Both the position numbers and the translations under genes were made by a program. A stretch of DNA of 64,000 bases from Pseudonocardia broussonetiae (lineage in GTDB: Bacteria > Actinomycetota > Actinomycetes > Mycobacteriales > Pseudonocardiaceae). Numbering within the stretch: the first letter of the stretch is position 1; each line of letters begins with the position of its first letter. Shown here piece after piece: positions 1-11,137 of this stretch. The notes beneath the pieces were generated by a model, which made no database searches, was not told the DNA's origin, and worked only from the letters and a program-made list of their open reading frames with translations. The stretch is from the NCBI RefSeq assembly GCF_013155125.1, contig NZ_CP053564.1, positions 2,983,501 to 3,047,500 on the forward strand, written 5' to 3'.

Positions 1-654
1 CGCCGCCGCGGCGCCCGGCACGAGGTCGACCGCCCCGAACAGCTCCTCCATCGGCATCGCGGTGAACTGCTCGGCCGTCATCGCGGGGTCCTTGGCCCGG
101 GCCAGGAGCGCGACGTGGAACTGCTCGTCCTCGCTCCGGTTCTCCATCAGCACGCTGATCGGGCCGGGCTCCAGGGTGGCGGGGGCGCCGGTGAACTCGA
201 AGTCGCGGCCGACCAGGTCGATGTTCTGGTAGCCGCAGTTGTCGTGGGCCCACGTCTCGTAGCCCGCGAGGGCGGCGTTCAGGCCCGGGTCGTCGAACGC
301 GGGGAGGACGCCGTCGTTCGCGGCGGTCTGCACGAAGGGCTGGAGCGCGGTGAGCGAGGGGGTCAGCTCGGGGGGTGCGGCGGCGAGCGCGGCGTCGAGC
401 ATCGTGGTGATCGTCGCCCCCCACGCCTTGACCTCCTCGGGCGCCGGCGGGCTCTCCGGGCCCTCCTCCGGCGTCGGCGTGGCGTCGATGCCCAGCAGGT
501 TGGTGCAGGCGGTGTCGACGGACGAGGCGGCGGTGGTCGGGGCGGGCTGGTCGGCCGCCGCGGGGGCCGGCGCCGCGGCGCCGCCGCACGCGGTCGTCAC
601 GCTGATCAGCGCGGCGGCGAAGACGGCCGCGGTGAGGGGGCGTCGGGTGTCCAT
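1..654 (-). CDS. Putative lipoprotein with cupredoxin-like C-terminal region (3' end outside window)
   Basis: The gene starts at ATG 654 behind GGAGG and runs off the left edge, so the C-terminus is missing. Residues 1-23 form a signal sequence ending in VTTACGG; the Cys is a plausible lipidation site, although position -3 is Thr rather than Leu. An Ala/Pro-rich linker follows. The last visible part (FEFTG, then LEPGPISVLMENRSEDEQFH) resembles the strand-loop pattern of small cupredoxin-like domains, where an Asn and a His precede the end of the domain; a full copper-ligand set is not visible. It lies downstream of the multicopper oxidase on the same strand but has its own promoter. A role at the cell surface, perhaps in metal or redox chemistry, is inference. 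Confidence 0.7.
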   Translation of the reverse strand, partial: MDTRRPLTAAVFAAALISVTTACGGAAAPAPAAADQPAPTTAASSVDTACTNLLGIDATPTPEEGPESPPAPEEVKAWGATITTMLDAALAAAPPELTPSLTALQPFVQTAANDGVLPAFDDPGLNAALAGYETWAHDNCGYQNIDLVGRDFEFTGAPATLEPGPISVLMENRSEDEQFHVALLARAKDPAMTAEQFTAMPMEELFGAVDLVPGAAAA

Positions 655-691
655 CGGGTCCTCCGGGTCGGGTCTCGGTCGTTCTGGGGAA

Positions 692-720
692 AGCCTAGGA
701 ACGCTGTTACCGCTGGTCAG
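692..720 (-). promoter_or_regulatory. Promoter of the lipoprotein gene
   Basis: Read on the minus strand, CTGACC (715-720) and TAGGCT (692-697) are separated by exactly 17 bp. Transcription would start near 685 and give a short leader carrying GGAGG before ATG 654. Confidence 0.5.
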
Positions 721-734
721 GAGTGCTACCGCGA

Positions 735-2234
735 TCATTCGGGGGTGTTTCCCGCACCCCCGTCGTGCCGGAAGGGGGTGCTGACCCCCTCGTAGGTCAG
801 GTGCATGACCATCCCGGCGGCGGCGTGATTCAGGTTGTGGCAGTGGTCCATCCAGATGCCGGGGTTGTCGGCGCGGAACGCGACCTCGAAGGTCTCGCCG
901 GGGCCGACGTCGAGCGAGTCGGTCCACCACGCGCTCCCGGTCGCCGGGACGCCGTCGCGCGAGAGCACGCGCACGTGGTGGCCGTGCAGGTGCATGGGGT
1001 GCGCGTCGGTGCCGTCGTTGCGGATCGTCACGCGGACGAGCTCGCCCTCGGCGACGGTCGCGGGCTCCGGGTCGAGCGACCCGTTGATCGTCCAGACGAC
1101 GGACGGCACGCCGCGCCGCGTCACGCGCTCGGTGTCGAGGACCTGGAGGAGCTCGCGGTCGAACGGCCCGGTCTCCGGCGCCGCCGGGGTGCCGTAGGCG
1201 AGCGGGTCGAACTCCGGCCCGCCCCCGGTCAGCGGCACCGGGTCGACGCCGAAGCCGACCGACGGCCCGTCCACCAGCCCGACGGTCGCGGGCCCGGCCA
1301 GTCCGACGTCGACGCGCCCGCCCGCCGGGACGCGCAGCACCGCACCGTCGAGCGGGGTCGGACCGGTGAGGTCGGTGCCGTCGATCGCGAGGACCGTGAA
1401 CGGGGCGCCGTCGACGGCCCAGGTCTGCGTCGTCGAGTCGGTGTTGACGATCCGGACGCGCTCGACCGGGTCGCGGCGCACCGGCCCGTCGATCACGGGC
1501 TCGGTCACGGCACCGGGGTCGGGGAACGTGTGCGCGAGCAGCACGGCGTCGGGCCCGCCGCCGCCGGCCGGCTCGACCACCAGCGCGCCGAACAGCCCCC
1601 GCGCCACGGTCCGCGCCGAGTCCTGGTGGGAGTGGTACCAGTACGAGCCTGCCTGCTCGGGCCGGAAGCGGTAGACGTGCGTGCCGCCCGGCGCGACGGC
1701 GTCCTGCGTCACGCCCGCCACCCCGTCCTCGGCGTTGGGGACGTCGAGGCCGTGCCAGTGCAGCGTGACGCCCTCCTCGACGTCGGCGTTGCGCAGCTCG
1801 ACCTCGACCAGCTGCCCCGCCCGCACCCGCAGCTCCGGGCCGGGCGCGGTGCCGTCGAAGGTGAGGGCGTCGACGCCCCCGACGGGCGCGTGCCGCGCGG
1901 TGAGGGTGAACCGCACGTCGGGCTCGCCGTCGCGGGGGCCGGTGAGGTCGGTGACGCTGCGACCGGGCTCCCCGTGACCCGTGCCGTGACCCGTGCCGTG
2001 ACCCGCCCCGTGACCCGCGCCGTGACCGCCGCCGTGACCGCCGGGGTGATCGCCGGCGTGCACCACGGGCGCGGCCTCGGTGCCCCCGGCGTGCGTCGCG
2101 ACCGTCACGACCCCGGCGCCCAGCAGCGCGACCGCCCCGGCGGCGAGCAGGGCGGGCAGGGAGCGCAGGAGCCGTCCGGTGTCCACGACGTCGAGCGTCG
2201 GCGCCGCGGGCCGGGCGGGGGAGGGTGCCAGCAC
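735..2234 (-). CDS. Multicopper oxidase family protein with His/Gly-rich linker
   Basis: Three-cupredoxin-domain multicopper oxidase, about 499 aa. All four copper-binding segments are visible: HWHG, WYHSHQ, HPMHLHGHH, and HCHNLNHAAAGM near the C-terminus. These provide the type 1 and the type 2/3 trinuclear sites. The N-terminus has a hydrophobic segment (about residues 24-48) that acts as signal or anchor, so the enzyme should be exported. It is followed by a run of GHG triplets (about residues 60-90). Likely reaction: oxidation of metal ions or phenolic substrates with reduction of O2 to water; the substrate is not readable. The longest frame begins at GTG 2234; GTG 2186, just before the signal segment, is a credible alternative start. 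Confidence 0.9.
   Translation of the reverse strand: MLAPSPARPAAPTLDVVDTGRLLRSLPALLAAGAVALLGAGVVTVATHAGGTEAAPVVHAGDHPGGHGGGHGAGHGAGHGTGHGTGHGEPGRSVTDLTGPRDGEPDVRFTLTARHAPVGGVDALTFDGTAPGPELRVRAGQLVEVELRNADVEEGVTLHWHGLDVPNAEDGVAGVTQDAVAPGGTHVYRFRPEQAGSYWYHSHQDSARTVARGLFGALVVEPAGGGGPDAVLLAHTFPDPGAVTEPVIDGPVRRDPVERVRIVNTDSTTQTWAVDGAPFTVLAIDGTDLTGPTPLDGAVLRVPAGGRVDVGLAGPATVGLVDGPSVGFGVDPVPLTGGGPEFDPLAYGTPAAPETGPFDRELLQVLDTERVTRRGVPSVVWTINGSLDPEPATVAEGELVRVTIRNDGTDAHPMHLHGHHVRVLSRDGVPATGSAWWTDSLDVGPGETFEVAFRADNPGIWMDHCHNLNHAAAGMVMHLTYEGVSTPFRHDGGAGNTPE
1970..2062 (+). repeat. Degenerate 12-bp tandem repeat coding a His/Gly linker
   Basis: About seven imperfect copies of the 12-mer ccgtgacccgtg lie inside the oxidase gene. 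On the minus strand they encode successive GHGxGHG units. The array could change length by slippage, and the histidines could hold copper before delivery to the catalytic sites (inference). Confidence 0.7.
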
Positions 2235-2357
2235 CCGTTCCGGAGGACGCCAGCACGCCCGTTCGGCCGTTCGGCCGCACCTGGCCCCGGCGCCCGGTCA
2301 CGGCTGGCGCCGCGGGCCCGCCGCCTGCCACGATGCGCCGACCCCGGGAGGCCCGAG

Positions 2358-3173
2358 ATGTCCGACATCACCGCCGATGTCTCGCGCGACGACGCCACGG
2401 AGGGCGCGGGGATCCTCGTGCGCACCATCGGCCGGATCGGGCTCGTCGCCTACGGGCTGGTGCACCTGTTCGTCGCGGCGCTGGCCGTGCAGGTCCCGTT
2501 CGGCGACCCGGAGCGGGCCGACAAGAAGGGCGCGCTGCAGGCCGTCGCGGCCACCGGGCCGGGGGTGGTGCTGCTGTGGATCGTCACCGCGGGGCTCGTC
2601 GCGCTGGTGCTGTGGCAGCTCGCCGAGGCCGTGCTGGGGCACCGCGAGCTCCCCCCGCGCCAGCGCGCGCGGCGGGTCGCGATCAACCTGGCCGAGGCCG
2701 GGCTGTTCGGGGTCCTCGCGTGGTCGGCCGGGTCGATCGCGGCGAAGGGCGGGGCGCCGTCGACGCAGCCGTCGTTCGCGTCGGTGGTGCTCGGGTGGCC
2801 GGCCGGCCCGGTGCTGGTGGGGCTGGCGGGCGTCGGCGTGGTGGTCGGGTCGGCGTACGCGGTGCGGCGCGGGGTGCGCCACACGTTCCTGCGCGAGCTC
2901 GACCTGCGCGGCGCCGGGCTGCGCCGCTCCACGCTCGTCACGCGGACGGGGCAGGTCGGCTGGGTCGCGGCGGGCTTCGCGTACGGGGTGCCGGGGGTGC
3001 TGCTCGTCGTCGCCGCCGTCCGGTACGACCCGAAGCAGCCGACCACCCTCGACGCGGGGCTGCAGGCGCTCGCCGACCAGCCCTACGGGCCGCCGCTGCT
3101 GGTGCTGCTCGCGCTGGGGCTGACGGCGTTCGGCATCTACTGCTTCTTCGACGCCCGCTACCGCGCCGGCTGA
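2358..3173 (+). CDS. DUF1206 family membrane protein
   Basis: Integral membrane protein of 271 aa. The sequence shows three repeats of the DUF1206 pattern, each with G-x-V/A-x-YG-x-V-type helices (GRIGLVAYGLVHLFVA at about residue 25; VAINLAEAGLFGVLAW at about 103; TGQVGWVAAGFAYGVPG at about 197), each followed by a second hydrophobic helix, for about six membrane spans. The start ATG 2358 is preceded by GGGAGG at good spacing. It faces away from the oxidase gene, so the two share an intergenic region. The function of the family is unknown; no catalytic motif is seen. Confidence 0.85.
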   Translation: MSDITADVSRDDATEGAGILVRTIGRIGLVAYGLVHLFVAALAVQVPFGDPERADKKGALQAVAATGPGVVLLWIVTAGLVALVLWQLAEAVLGHRELPPRQRARRVAINLAEAGLFGVLAWSAGSIAAKGGAPSTQPSFASVVLGWPAGPVLVGLAGVGVVVGSAYAVRRGVRHTFLRELDLRGAGLRRSTLVTRTGQVGWVAAGFAYGVPGVLLVVAAVRYDPKQPTTLDAGLQALADQPYGPPLLVLLALGLTAFGIYCFFDARYRAG

Positions 3174-3196
3174 GCCCGCACTGGTAGACACGCGCC

Positions 3197-4474
3197 ATGA
3201 GCACCGACGATCCGCTGGCCGCCGCGCTCGCCGCCGCCGGGCTCGCCCCCGCGGGGCCCGAGCCGCAGGACCCGCTGGCCGCCGCGCTGGCGGCCGCCGG
3301 GCTGGGCGGCGCCCGTCCCGGCGACCCGCCGCCGCCCCCGCCCGCGCCGCGCGCCGTCGTCGTCGAGGAGGAGGACGAGACCCCGCGCGAGCGGCCCCGC
3401 TGGCCCGACGGCGCGGCCACCGGCGTCGGCTCGATGCCCGGCACCGACGTCGCCGAGGCTTCGGCCACGATCGTCGGCGAGCTGCCGCTGCTGCCGCACC
3501 TGGCCGAGCTGCCCGCGCGCGGCGTCGGCGCCGACATGGTCGGGCGCACGGCGGCGCTGCTCGTCGACATCGCGGTGGAGGTCCGGCCCTCGGGCTACCG
3601 GGTCGTGTCCCGGCCCGGTCACGACCACCGCCGCGCCCTCGACCTGCTCCGCTTCGACCTCGACGCCCTCCAGGAGGCGTGCGACCCGGTCCGCCCGGGT
3701 TGGGTGAAGGTGCAGGCCGCGGGCCCGTGGACGCTCGCGGCGGGCGTCGAGCTGCGCACCGGGCACCGCGTCCTCACCGACCACGGGGCCGTGCACGAGT
3801 TCGCGGCCAGCCTCACCGAGGGCCTGCGCGTGCACGTCGCCGAGGTCGCCGCGCGCACCGGTGCCCAGGTGCTCCTGCAGATCGACGAACCGTCGCTGCC
3901 CGCCGTGCTCGGCGCCCGGATCCCCACGCCGTCCGGCTACGGCACGGTGCGGGCGGTCGCCGCGTCGGTCGCGGCGGACGTGCTGCGCGACCTGATCGCC
4001 GACGTCGGGGTGCCCGCCGTCCTGCACTGCTGCGCCGACGACGCCCCGCTGGAGCTGCTGGCGGGCGTCGGGGCGTCGGCGGTGTCGGTCGACGCCACCC
4101 GCCCCGCGGTGTCCGGGCGCACCGCCGTGCCCGCGGCGCTCGACCGGATCGGCGAGATCTGGGACGCCGGCACGCCGCTGCTGCTCGGGCTCGTGCCGTC
4201 GGTCGAGCCGCGGGGGCGCGTCACGTCCCGGCGGCTCGCGCAGCCCGCGTTCGACCTGGCCGACCGCCTGGGCTTCGACCGCGTCCGCCTCTCCTCGCTC
4301 TGCGTGCCCACTCCCACGTGCGGGCTCGCGGGCACGTCGCCGGCGTGGGCGCGGCGCGCCCTGGAGCTGTGCCGCGAGCTGGGCGCGGCCTTCCTGGACC
4401 CGCCCGACGTCGACCCCGACGCGGACCCCGACGACGAGCGCGACGCCCGGGACGAGGACCGCGAGCGGCGCTGA
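3197..4474 (+). CDS. MetE-like protein (cobalamin-independent methionine synthase C-terminal fold)
   Basis: Protein of 425 aa related to the C-terminal catalytic half of cobalamin-independent methionine synthase; the M. tuberculosis relative beside ligA is Rv3015c. Zinc-site features are present: QIDEPSLPA (Glu about residue 232), LHCCADD (His-Cys-Cys about 275) and SLCVPTPTCGLAG (Cys about 373-380). The N-terminal folate half of MetE is absent, so it may act on another methyl donor or acceptor. Two near-identical copies of DPLAAALAAAGL occur at residues 5-40, followed by a Pro-rich and acidic linker; the C-terminus is also highly acidic. A TAGACA hexamer ends six bases before ATG 3197, suggesting a leaderless transcript. 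Confidence 0.8.
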   Translation: MSTDDPLAAALAAAGLAPAGPEPQDPLAAALAAAGLGGARPGDPPPPPPAPRAVVVEEEDETPRERPRWPDGAATGVGSMPGTDVAEASATIVGELPLLPHLAELPARGVGADMVGRTAALLVDIAVEVRPSGYRVVSRPGHDHRRALDLLRFDLDALQEACDPVRPGWVKVQAAGPWTLAAGVELRTGHRVLTDHGAVHEFAASLTEGLRVHVAEVAARTGAQVLLQIDEPSLPAVLGARIPTPSGYGTVRAVAASVAADVLRDLIADVGVPAVLHCCADDAPLELLAGVGASAVSVDATRPAVSGRTAVPAALDRIGEIWDAGTPLLLGLVPSVEPRGRVTSRRLAQPAFDLADRLGFDRVRLSSLCVPTPTCGLAGTSPAWARRALELCRELGAAFLDPPDVDPDADPDDERDARDEDRERR

Positions 4475-4478
4475 CCCG

Positions 4479-4931
4479 TCAGGTCCGCTGCACCGCCCGC
4501 TCGGCGAGCGCGCGCAGGCGGGCGGCGTCGGCGACGAGCCCGCGGCGCAGCACGGCCCGCAGCACCGGGGCGAGCAGCCGCTGCGCGCCCTGCGGGCGCA
4601 GCCGCACCTCCAGCCGCACGCGGCTGCGCCCGTCGCCGAGGTCGCGGACGGTGCGGGCGCCGTCGGCGTCGACGCCCGAGGTCGTGCGCCACGTGAAGCG
4701 GACGCCCGGCTCCACCTCCCCGACGACGCCGCCGTTGCGGTACGCCCGGCCCATCGCCCGCATCCGCTCGTCGGTGGTGGTGCCCGGCCGCACGGGGCCC
4801 GGCGGCGACGGAGCCATCGTGGCGACGCCGTCGCGCCACTCGGGGTCGCGGCCGTAGTCGGCGACCAGGGCCCACACCGCGGCGGCGGGGGCGTCGACGT
4901 CGGTCTCCGCGCTGTACTCGATGCTGTTCAT
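4479..4931 (-). CDS. SRPBCC (polyketide cyclase/START-like) family protein
   Basis: Small 150-aa protein with the SRPBCC helix-grip pattern: IEYSAETDVDAPAAAVWALVAD at the N-terminus, a central PGVRFTWRT strand pair and a long C-terminal helix (LAPVLRAVLRRGLVADAARL). Such proteins bind hydrophobic ligands in a deep pocket; the ligand cannot be read from sequence. It is divergent from the adjacent MarR gene and shares its control region, so it may be the MarR target. Its 3' end meets the MetE-like gene with four bases between the stops. Confidence 0.8.
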   Translation of the reverse strand: MNSIEYSAETDVDAPAAAVWALVADYGRDPEWRDGVATMAPSPPGPVRPGTTTDERMRAMGRAYRNGGVVGEVEPGVRFTWRTTSGVDADGARTVRDLGDGRSRVRLEVRLRPQGAQRLLAPVLRAVLRRGLVADAARLRALAERAVQRT

Positions 4932-4937
4932 GACGCG

Positions 4938-4981
4938 AAAAGTACGACGTCGAAATGTACGGAGTCAAGTACTCTTCCCGC
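4938..4981. promoter_or_regulatory. Overlapping divergent leaderless promoters and candidate MarR operator
   Basis: On the minus strand TACTTT (4939-4944) lies seven bases before the SRPBCC ATG; on the plus strand TACTCT (4970-4975) lies six bases before the MarR GTG at 4982. Between them AAGTAC occurs at 4940-4945 and 4967-4972, with GACGTC (4946-4951) and a further GTAC (4957-4960). The short AT-richer stretch is unlike its surroundings and is the natural place for MarR to bind and block both genes. Confidence 0.5.
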
Positions 4982-7829
<2,848 letters not shown>

Positions 7830-7904
7830 CGCCACCGCCCTCCACCCGCCCTCGCCGCGCCGCCGCCTCTCGCCCGCCCTCCCCGCGTCCCGCGCGCCGC
7901 GCCG

Positions 7905-8660
7905 GCCGGTGTGCCGACCGCGCACCGGCCGACCACCCGCGCACCGGCCGGGTGTGCCACCGCGCACCGGCCGGCCGCCACCCGCGCACCGGCCGGCCGC
8001 CACCCGCGCACCGGCCGCCACCCGCGCAACCTCTGGCCGTCCGCGCACCCTCTGACCCTTTGCGCATGCCGGCACGTTGTCGCGGGGCCGCGAGGTGCGC
8101 AGTTCGGTCGTTGTCCCACGGGTTGCTCGTGCCCGGTGCGCGCGCCACTGCCGGCGCCCCCCCGCCCGCCCGCCTTCCCGCGCGCCTTCCCGCGCGCGGC
8201 AGCCGAGAACGTGCGCGGGACGGCCGCGAGTCCCCGGGCGGCACTTGCCCGTTGCCCCACCCACGCACCCGTCGATGCGCAGCGCGCGTAGGCGACCGGA
8301 GGGTGCGCGGTCGGGGTCGACGCCCTCCCCGCCGCCCGCGCCCCTTCCCGCGCGCTGAGCGGGGTCCCGCGCACCGAGCAGGCTCCCGCGCGCTCCCGGG
8401 GGCGCGCGGGAGCAGAGCAACGCGCGCGGGAGCAGGGAACGCGCGCGGCAGGCGAGAACGTGCGCGGGATGGCCGCGAGTCCCCGGTCGCGGTGCGAGCA
8501 CACCCTCTCCGCCCGTGCGCTCGTCCCGCACGCTCCCGCGCGCCGAGCAGGTTCCCGCGCGTCCCCGGGGGTGCGCGGGAGGCGGGAAGGTGCGCGGGAG
8601 GCGGGATGGCGGGCGGGAGGCGGGATGGCGCGCGGGAGCCGAGAACGCGCGCGGGACGAT
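7905..8660. repeat. Non-coding GC-rich tandem and dispersed repeats downstream of ligA
   Basis: No convincing gene lies between 7830 and 9244. From 7905 to 8045 the word gcgcaccggcc recurs, partly as a tandem unit of about 22 bp containing ggccgccacccgcgcaccgg. From 8200 to 8660 a mosaic follows: a 33-bp segment at 8205-8237 recurs at 8454-8486 with one mismatch, and a segment beginning accgagcagg at 8368 recurs near 8539 with few changes. Palindromic words of the type cccgcgcg and cgcgcggga dominate. The long frames here are composition artefacts. Confidence 0.7.
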
Positions 8661-8692
8661 CGCCGGTCCTCGGCCGCACCCGCACCCGCACC

Positions 8693-9027
8693 GTGATCAC
8701 CTGAACCGCACCACAACGGCCCCACCAACGACCGCCACGTCGCACTCTCCACGATCACGGGCCGGTGATCGTCGGGACCGCACCCTCACGGCCCCCGCCG
8801 CGACCTCCTGGTCACACTCTCGGCGATCAGCACACCCGACCGCCCGAACGGCGCACCTGTCTGCGTTCCGCGCATGCCCGGGCGGGCGAGACGCCAGGAC
8901 GCGTGCGCGGGCGCGGCCCGACGCGCCGCCGAACGACCGGCAGGGGCCCGTCGCACCGACGCCGGCCCGGTGATCACCGAAAGCGCACCACCACGGTCCC
9001 GCCCCCACGCCCCCGTCACGATCGCCA
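8693..9027 (-). repeat. Three inverted copies of the 66-bp GTGATC...GATCAC repeat
   Basis: Units at 8693-8758, 8764-8830 and about 8970-9027 are reverse complements of the units at 39.9-40.8 kb. On the minus strand each starts near gtgatcg, carries a gagtgtgac-like word and ends near gtgcggtnnnggtgatcac. They are more diverged than the plus-strand array. Confidence 0.65.
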
Positions 9028-9244
9028 CCGGCCCGCCGACGCCCTCCGTGACCACCCGCGCACCCACCGTCGATCCCCGCACCCCTCGACTACCGCGCAC
9101 GTCCGGACGTGCGGGAACGGCCAGGAGATGCGCAGTCCTTGCCACTCCGCTCGGCACCTCGCCAGAGGGTCAGCGGGGTCTCCACTCGGTGGGGCCGGGC
9201 CGGGAGCCCCGGGGCTAGGATCCTCGTGTGACGAGGGTGTACTG

Positions 9245-9964
9245 GTGCTGCAAGCGGTGCTGAACGGATCGCGTCCCGCCGACGCGCACCCCGCCCTGCC
9301 TGTCCTCGCCCGCCACCTGGCCCGGGACGCGCGGGCGGTCGCCCTGCACGGCATCTCCTCGGTGCACGTGCACCCGAGGGGTCCCGGCGCGGAGGAGACG
9401 CTCGACCCGGTCCACGTGGCCGACGCCGTCGCCGCGATCCGCGCCGAGGTGCCGCACATGGAGATCGGGGTCACCACCGGCCGGTGGATCCAGCCCGACC
9501 CGCGGCTGCGCATCGAGGCCGTGCTCGCCTGGGGGCGGCTCGGGATGGGCAAGCCCGACGTGTGCTCGGTGAACGTCCACGAGAAGGGCTGGACCGACGT
9601 GTGCGCCGCCGCGGCGTCCGTCGGCATCGGCGTCGAGCTCGGGGTGTGGACCGGCGGCGACGCCGTGACCCTGCGCACGACCGGCGTTCCGCCCGGCACG
9701 GTCCGGGTCCTCGCCGAGTCGACGGTGCCCGATCCCGACACGGCCGTCGCCGAGGGCGTCCGCATCCTGCGCGCGCTCGGCTCGCTCCACGTCCCCGTGC
9801 TGCTGCACGGGGAGGAGGACGGCGCGTGGCCGGTGCTCGAGTACGCGATGCGCAACAACCTCGACACCCGCATCGGGTTCGAGGACGTCCTGGTTAGGCC
9901 GGACGGCTGGCTGGGTACAGGGAACGACGACCTCGTCGAGACGGCGCTCAAACTCCGCTTCTGA
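9245..9964 (+). CDS. BKACE (DUF849) family beta-keto acid cleavage enzyme
   Basis: Protein of 239 aa in the DUF849/BKACE family, TIM-barrel enzymes that condense a beta-keto acid with acetyl-CoA to yield a CoA ester and acetoacetate. Visible family marks are the N-terminal LQAVLNGSR, the zinc-binding SVHVHPRG (two His, about residues 39-41) and the C-terminal IGFEDVLVRPDG with the Glu ligand. It is shorter than classical members (about 270-310 aa) and belongs to the compact actinobacterial subgroup. GTG 9245 is chosen because it gives the family start and follows GAGG; TAGGAT at 9216-9221 is a possible -10. The substrate is unknown. Confidence 0.82.
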   Translation: MLQAVLNGSRPADAHPALPVLARHLARDARAVALHGISSVHVHPRGPGAEETLDPVHVADAVAAIRAEVPHMEIGVTTGRWIQPDPRLRIEAVLAWGRLGMGKPDVCSVNVHEKGWTDVCAAAASVGIGVELGVWTGGDAVTLRTTGVPPGTVRVLAESTVPDPDTAVAEGVRILRALGSLHVPVLLHGEEDGAWPVLEYAMRNNLDTRIGFEDVLVRPDGWLGTGNDDLVETALKLRF

Positions 9965-10042
9965 CCACCGGTTCTTGGCGTACGCAACAGAAACGGTGTC
10001 GTGGTCGTGGCCGGGGCCGTGGCGACCTGTCGAAAAGCGCAA

Positions 10043-10055
10043 TACCGTTGCGGTC
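10043..10055 (+). promoter_or_regulatory. -10 box for a leaderless reductase-desaturase transcript
   Basis: TACCGT (10043-10048) ends seven bases before ATG 10056. No separate promoter is seen before the desaturase, so both genes should share this one. Confidence 0.45.
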
Positions 10056-11126
10056 ATGGGAGTTCTCAGTGCGATCGGCCGACGGGCCTACACGGCAGCG
10101 GGATGGCTGACCCAGCCCCTGCTGCCCGACGACGTGCTGGGCACGCTCAACCCGATGTGGTCGGCGAGCGAGCCCCACGCCAAGGTCGTCGGCCTGCGTC
10201 GTGAGACCGCCGACACCACCACCCTGCTGCTGCGCCCGGGCCGGGCGCGCACGCGCCACGTCCCCGGCCAGTTCGTCGGCCTCGGCGTCCGGCTCGACGG
10301 GGTCTGGCACTGGCGCACCTACTCGGCCACGTCGCGCCCCGCCGACGACCTGCTCGCCGTCACCGTCACCGCGGTGCCCGGCGGCGCGGTGTCCGGCGCG
10401 CTGGCCCACCGCACGCCGGTCGGCACGGTGGTCCGGCTCGGCCCGCCCGCGGGCGAGTTCGTCCTGCCGTCGCCGGTGCCCGAGAAGCTGCTGTTCGTCA
10501 CCGCGGGCAGCGGCATCACCCCGGTGATGGGCATGCTGCGCGAGCTGGCCGTGTCCCGTCCCGAGGCGCTCGACGGCGCGGTGCTCGTGCACTGCGACCG
10601 CACGCCGCGCGACGTCGTCTTCGGCCTCGAGCTGCGCGCGCTCGCCGCGTCCACCGGGCTGCGCCTCATCGAGCGCCACACCGCGCTCGAGGGCCGGCTC
10701 ACCGCCGACTCGCTGGGCGACTGCGTCCCCGACTGGGCCGCGCGCCAGACCTGGCTCTGCGGCCCCGCCGGGATGATCGACGACCTCACCGCCCACTGGG
10801 CCCGCTCCGGCGACCCCGACACGCTGCACATCGAGCGCTTCGTCCCCCCGGCCTTCGCCGGCGACAGCGCGGGCGGCACCGTCTCGTTCACCACCAGCGG
10901 CATCGCCGCGGAGGTCGCCCCCGGTACGCCGCTCATGGTGGCCGGCGAGGCGGCGGGCGCGGTCCTGCCCAGCGGCTGCCGCATGGGCATCTGCCACACC
11001 TGCGTCGGGCGCCTGCGCTCGGGCGCCGTCCGTGACCTCAACACCGGCGAGCTGCACGACACCCCGGGCGACCACGTCCGGACCTGCGTGTCGGGTGCCG
11101 CCGGTGACGTCGAGATCGAGCTCTAG
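10056..11126 (+). CDS. Ferredoxin reductase-type electron transfer protein (FNR + 2Fe-2S), desaturase partner
   Basis: Protein of 356 aa with an FAD-binding beta-barrel (HVPGQFVGLGVRLDG, then WRTYSATS, about residues 68-95), an NAD(P)-binding domain (LFVTAGSGITPVMGMLREL about 147-165; WLCGPAGM about 232) and a C-terminal plant-type 2Fe-2S ferredoxin domain with PSGCRMGICHTC and a final Cys in RTCVSG. It passes electrons from NAD(P)H to the membrane desaturase encoded 11 bp downstream, as Rv3230c does for DesA3 in M. tuberculosis. The arrangement of one flavoprotein plus one desaturase is the conserved operon. Confidence 0.92.
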   Translation: MGVLSAIGRRAYTAAGWLTQPLLPDDVLGTLNPMWSASEPHAKVVGLRRETADTTTLLLRPGRARTRHVPGQFVGLGVRLDGVWHWRTYSATSRPADDLLAVTVTAVPGGAVSGALAHRTPVGTVVRLGPPAGEFVLPSPVPEKLLFVTAGSGITPVMGMLRELAVSRPEALDGAVLVHCDRTPRDVVFGLELRALAASTGLRLIERHTALEGRLTADSLGDCVPDWAARQTWLCGPAGMIDDLTAHWARSGDPDTLHIERFVPPAFAGDSAGGTVSFTTSGIAAEVAPGTPLMVAGEAAGAVLPSGCRMGICHTCVGRLRSGAVRDLNTGELHDTPGDHVRTCVSGAAGDVEIEL

Positions 11127-11137
11127 GAGACATCCTC

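Noticed and set aside
8693..9027. Terminal inverted repeats of an insertion sequence
   Set aside because: The GTGATC...GATCAC ends belong to each 66-bp unit; no transposase or remnant is enclosed.
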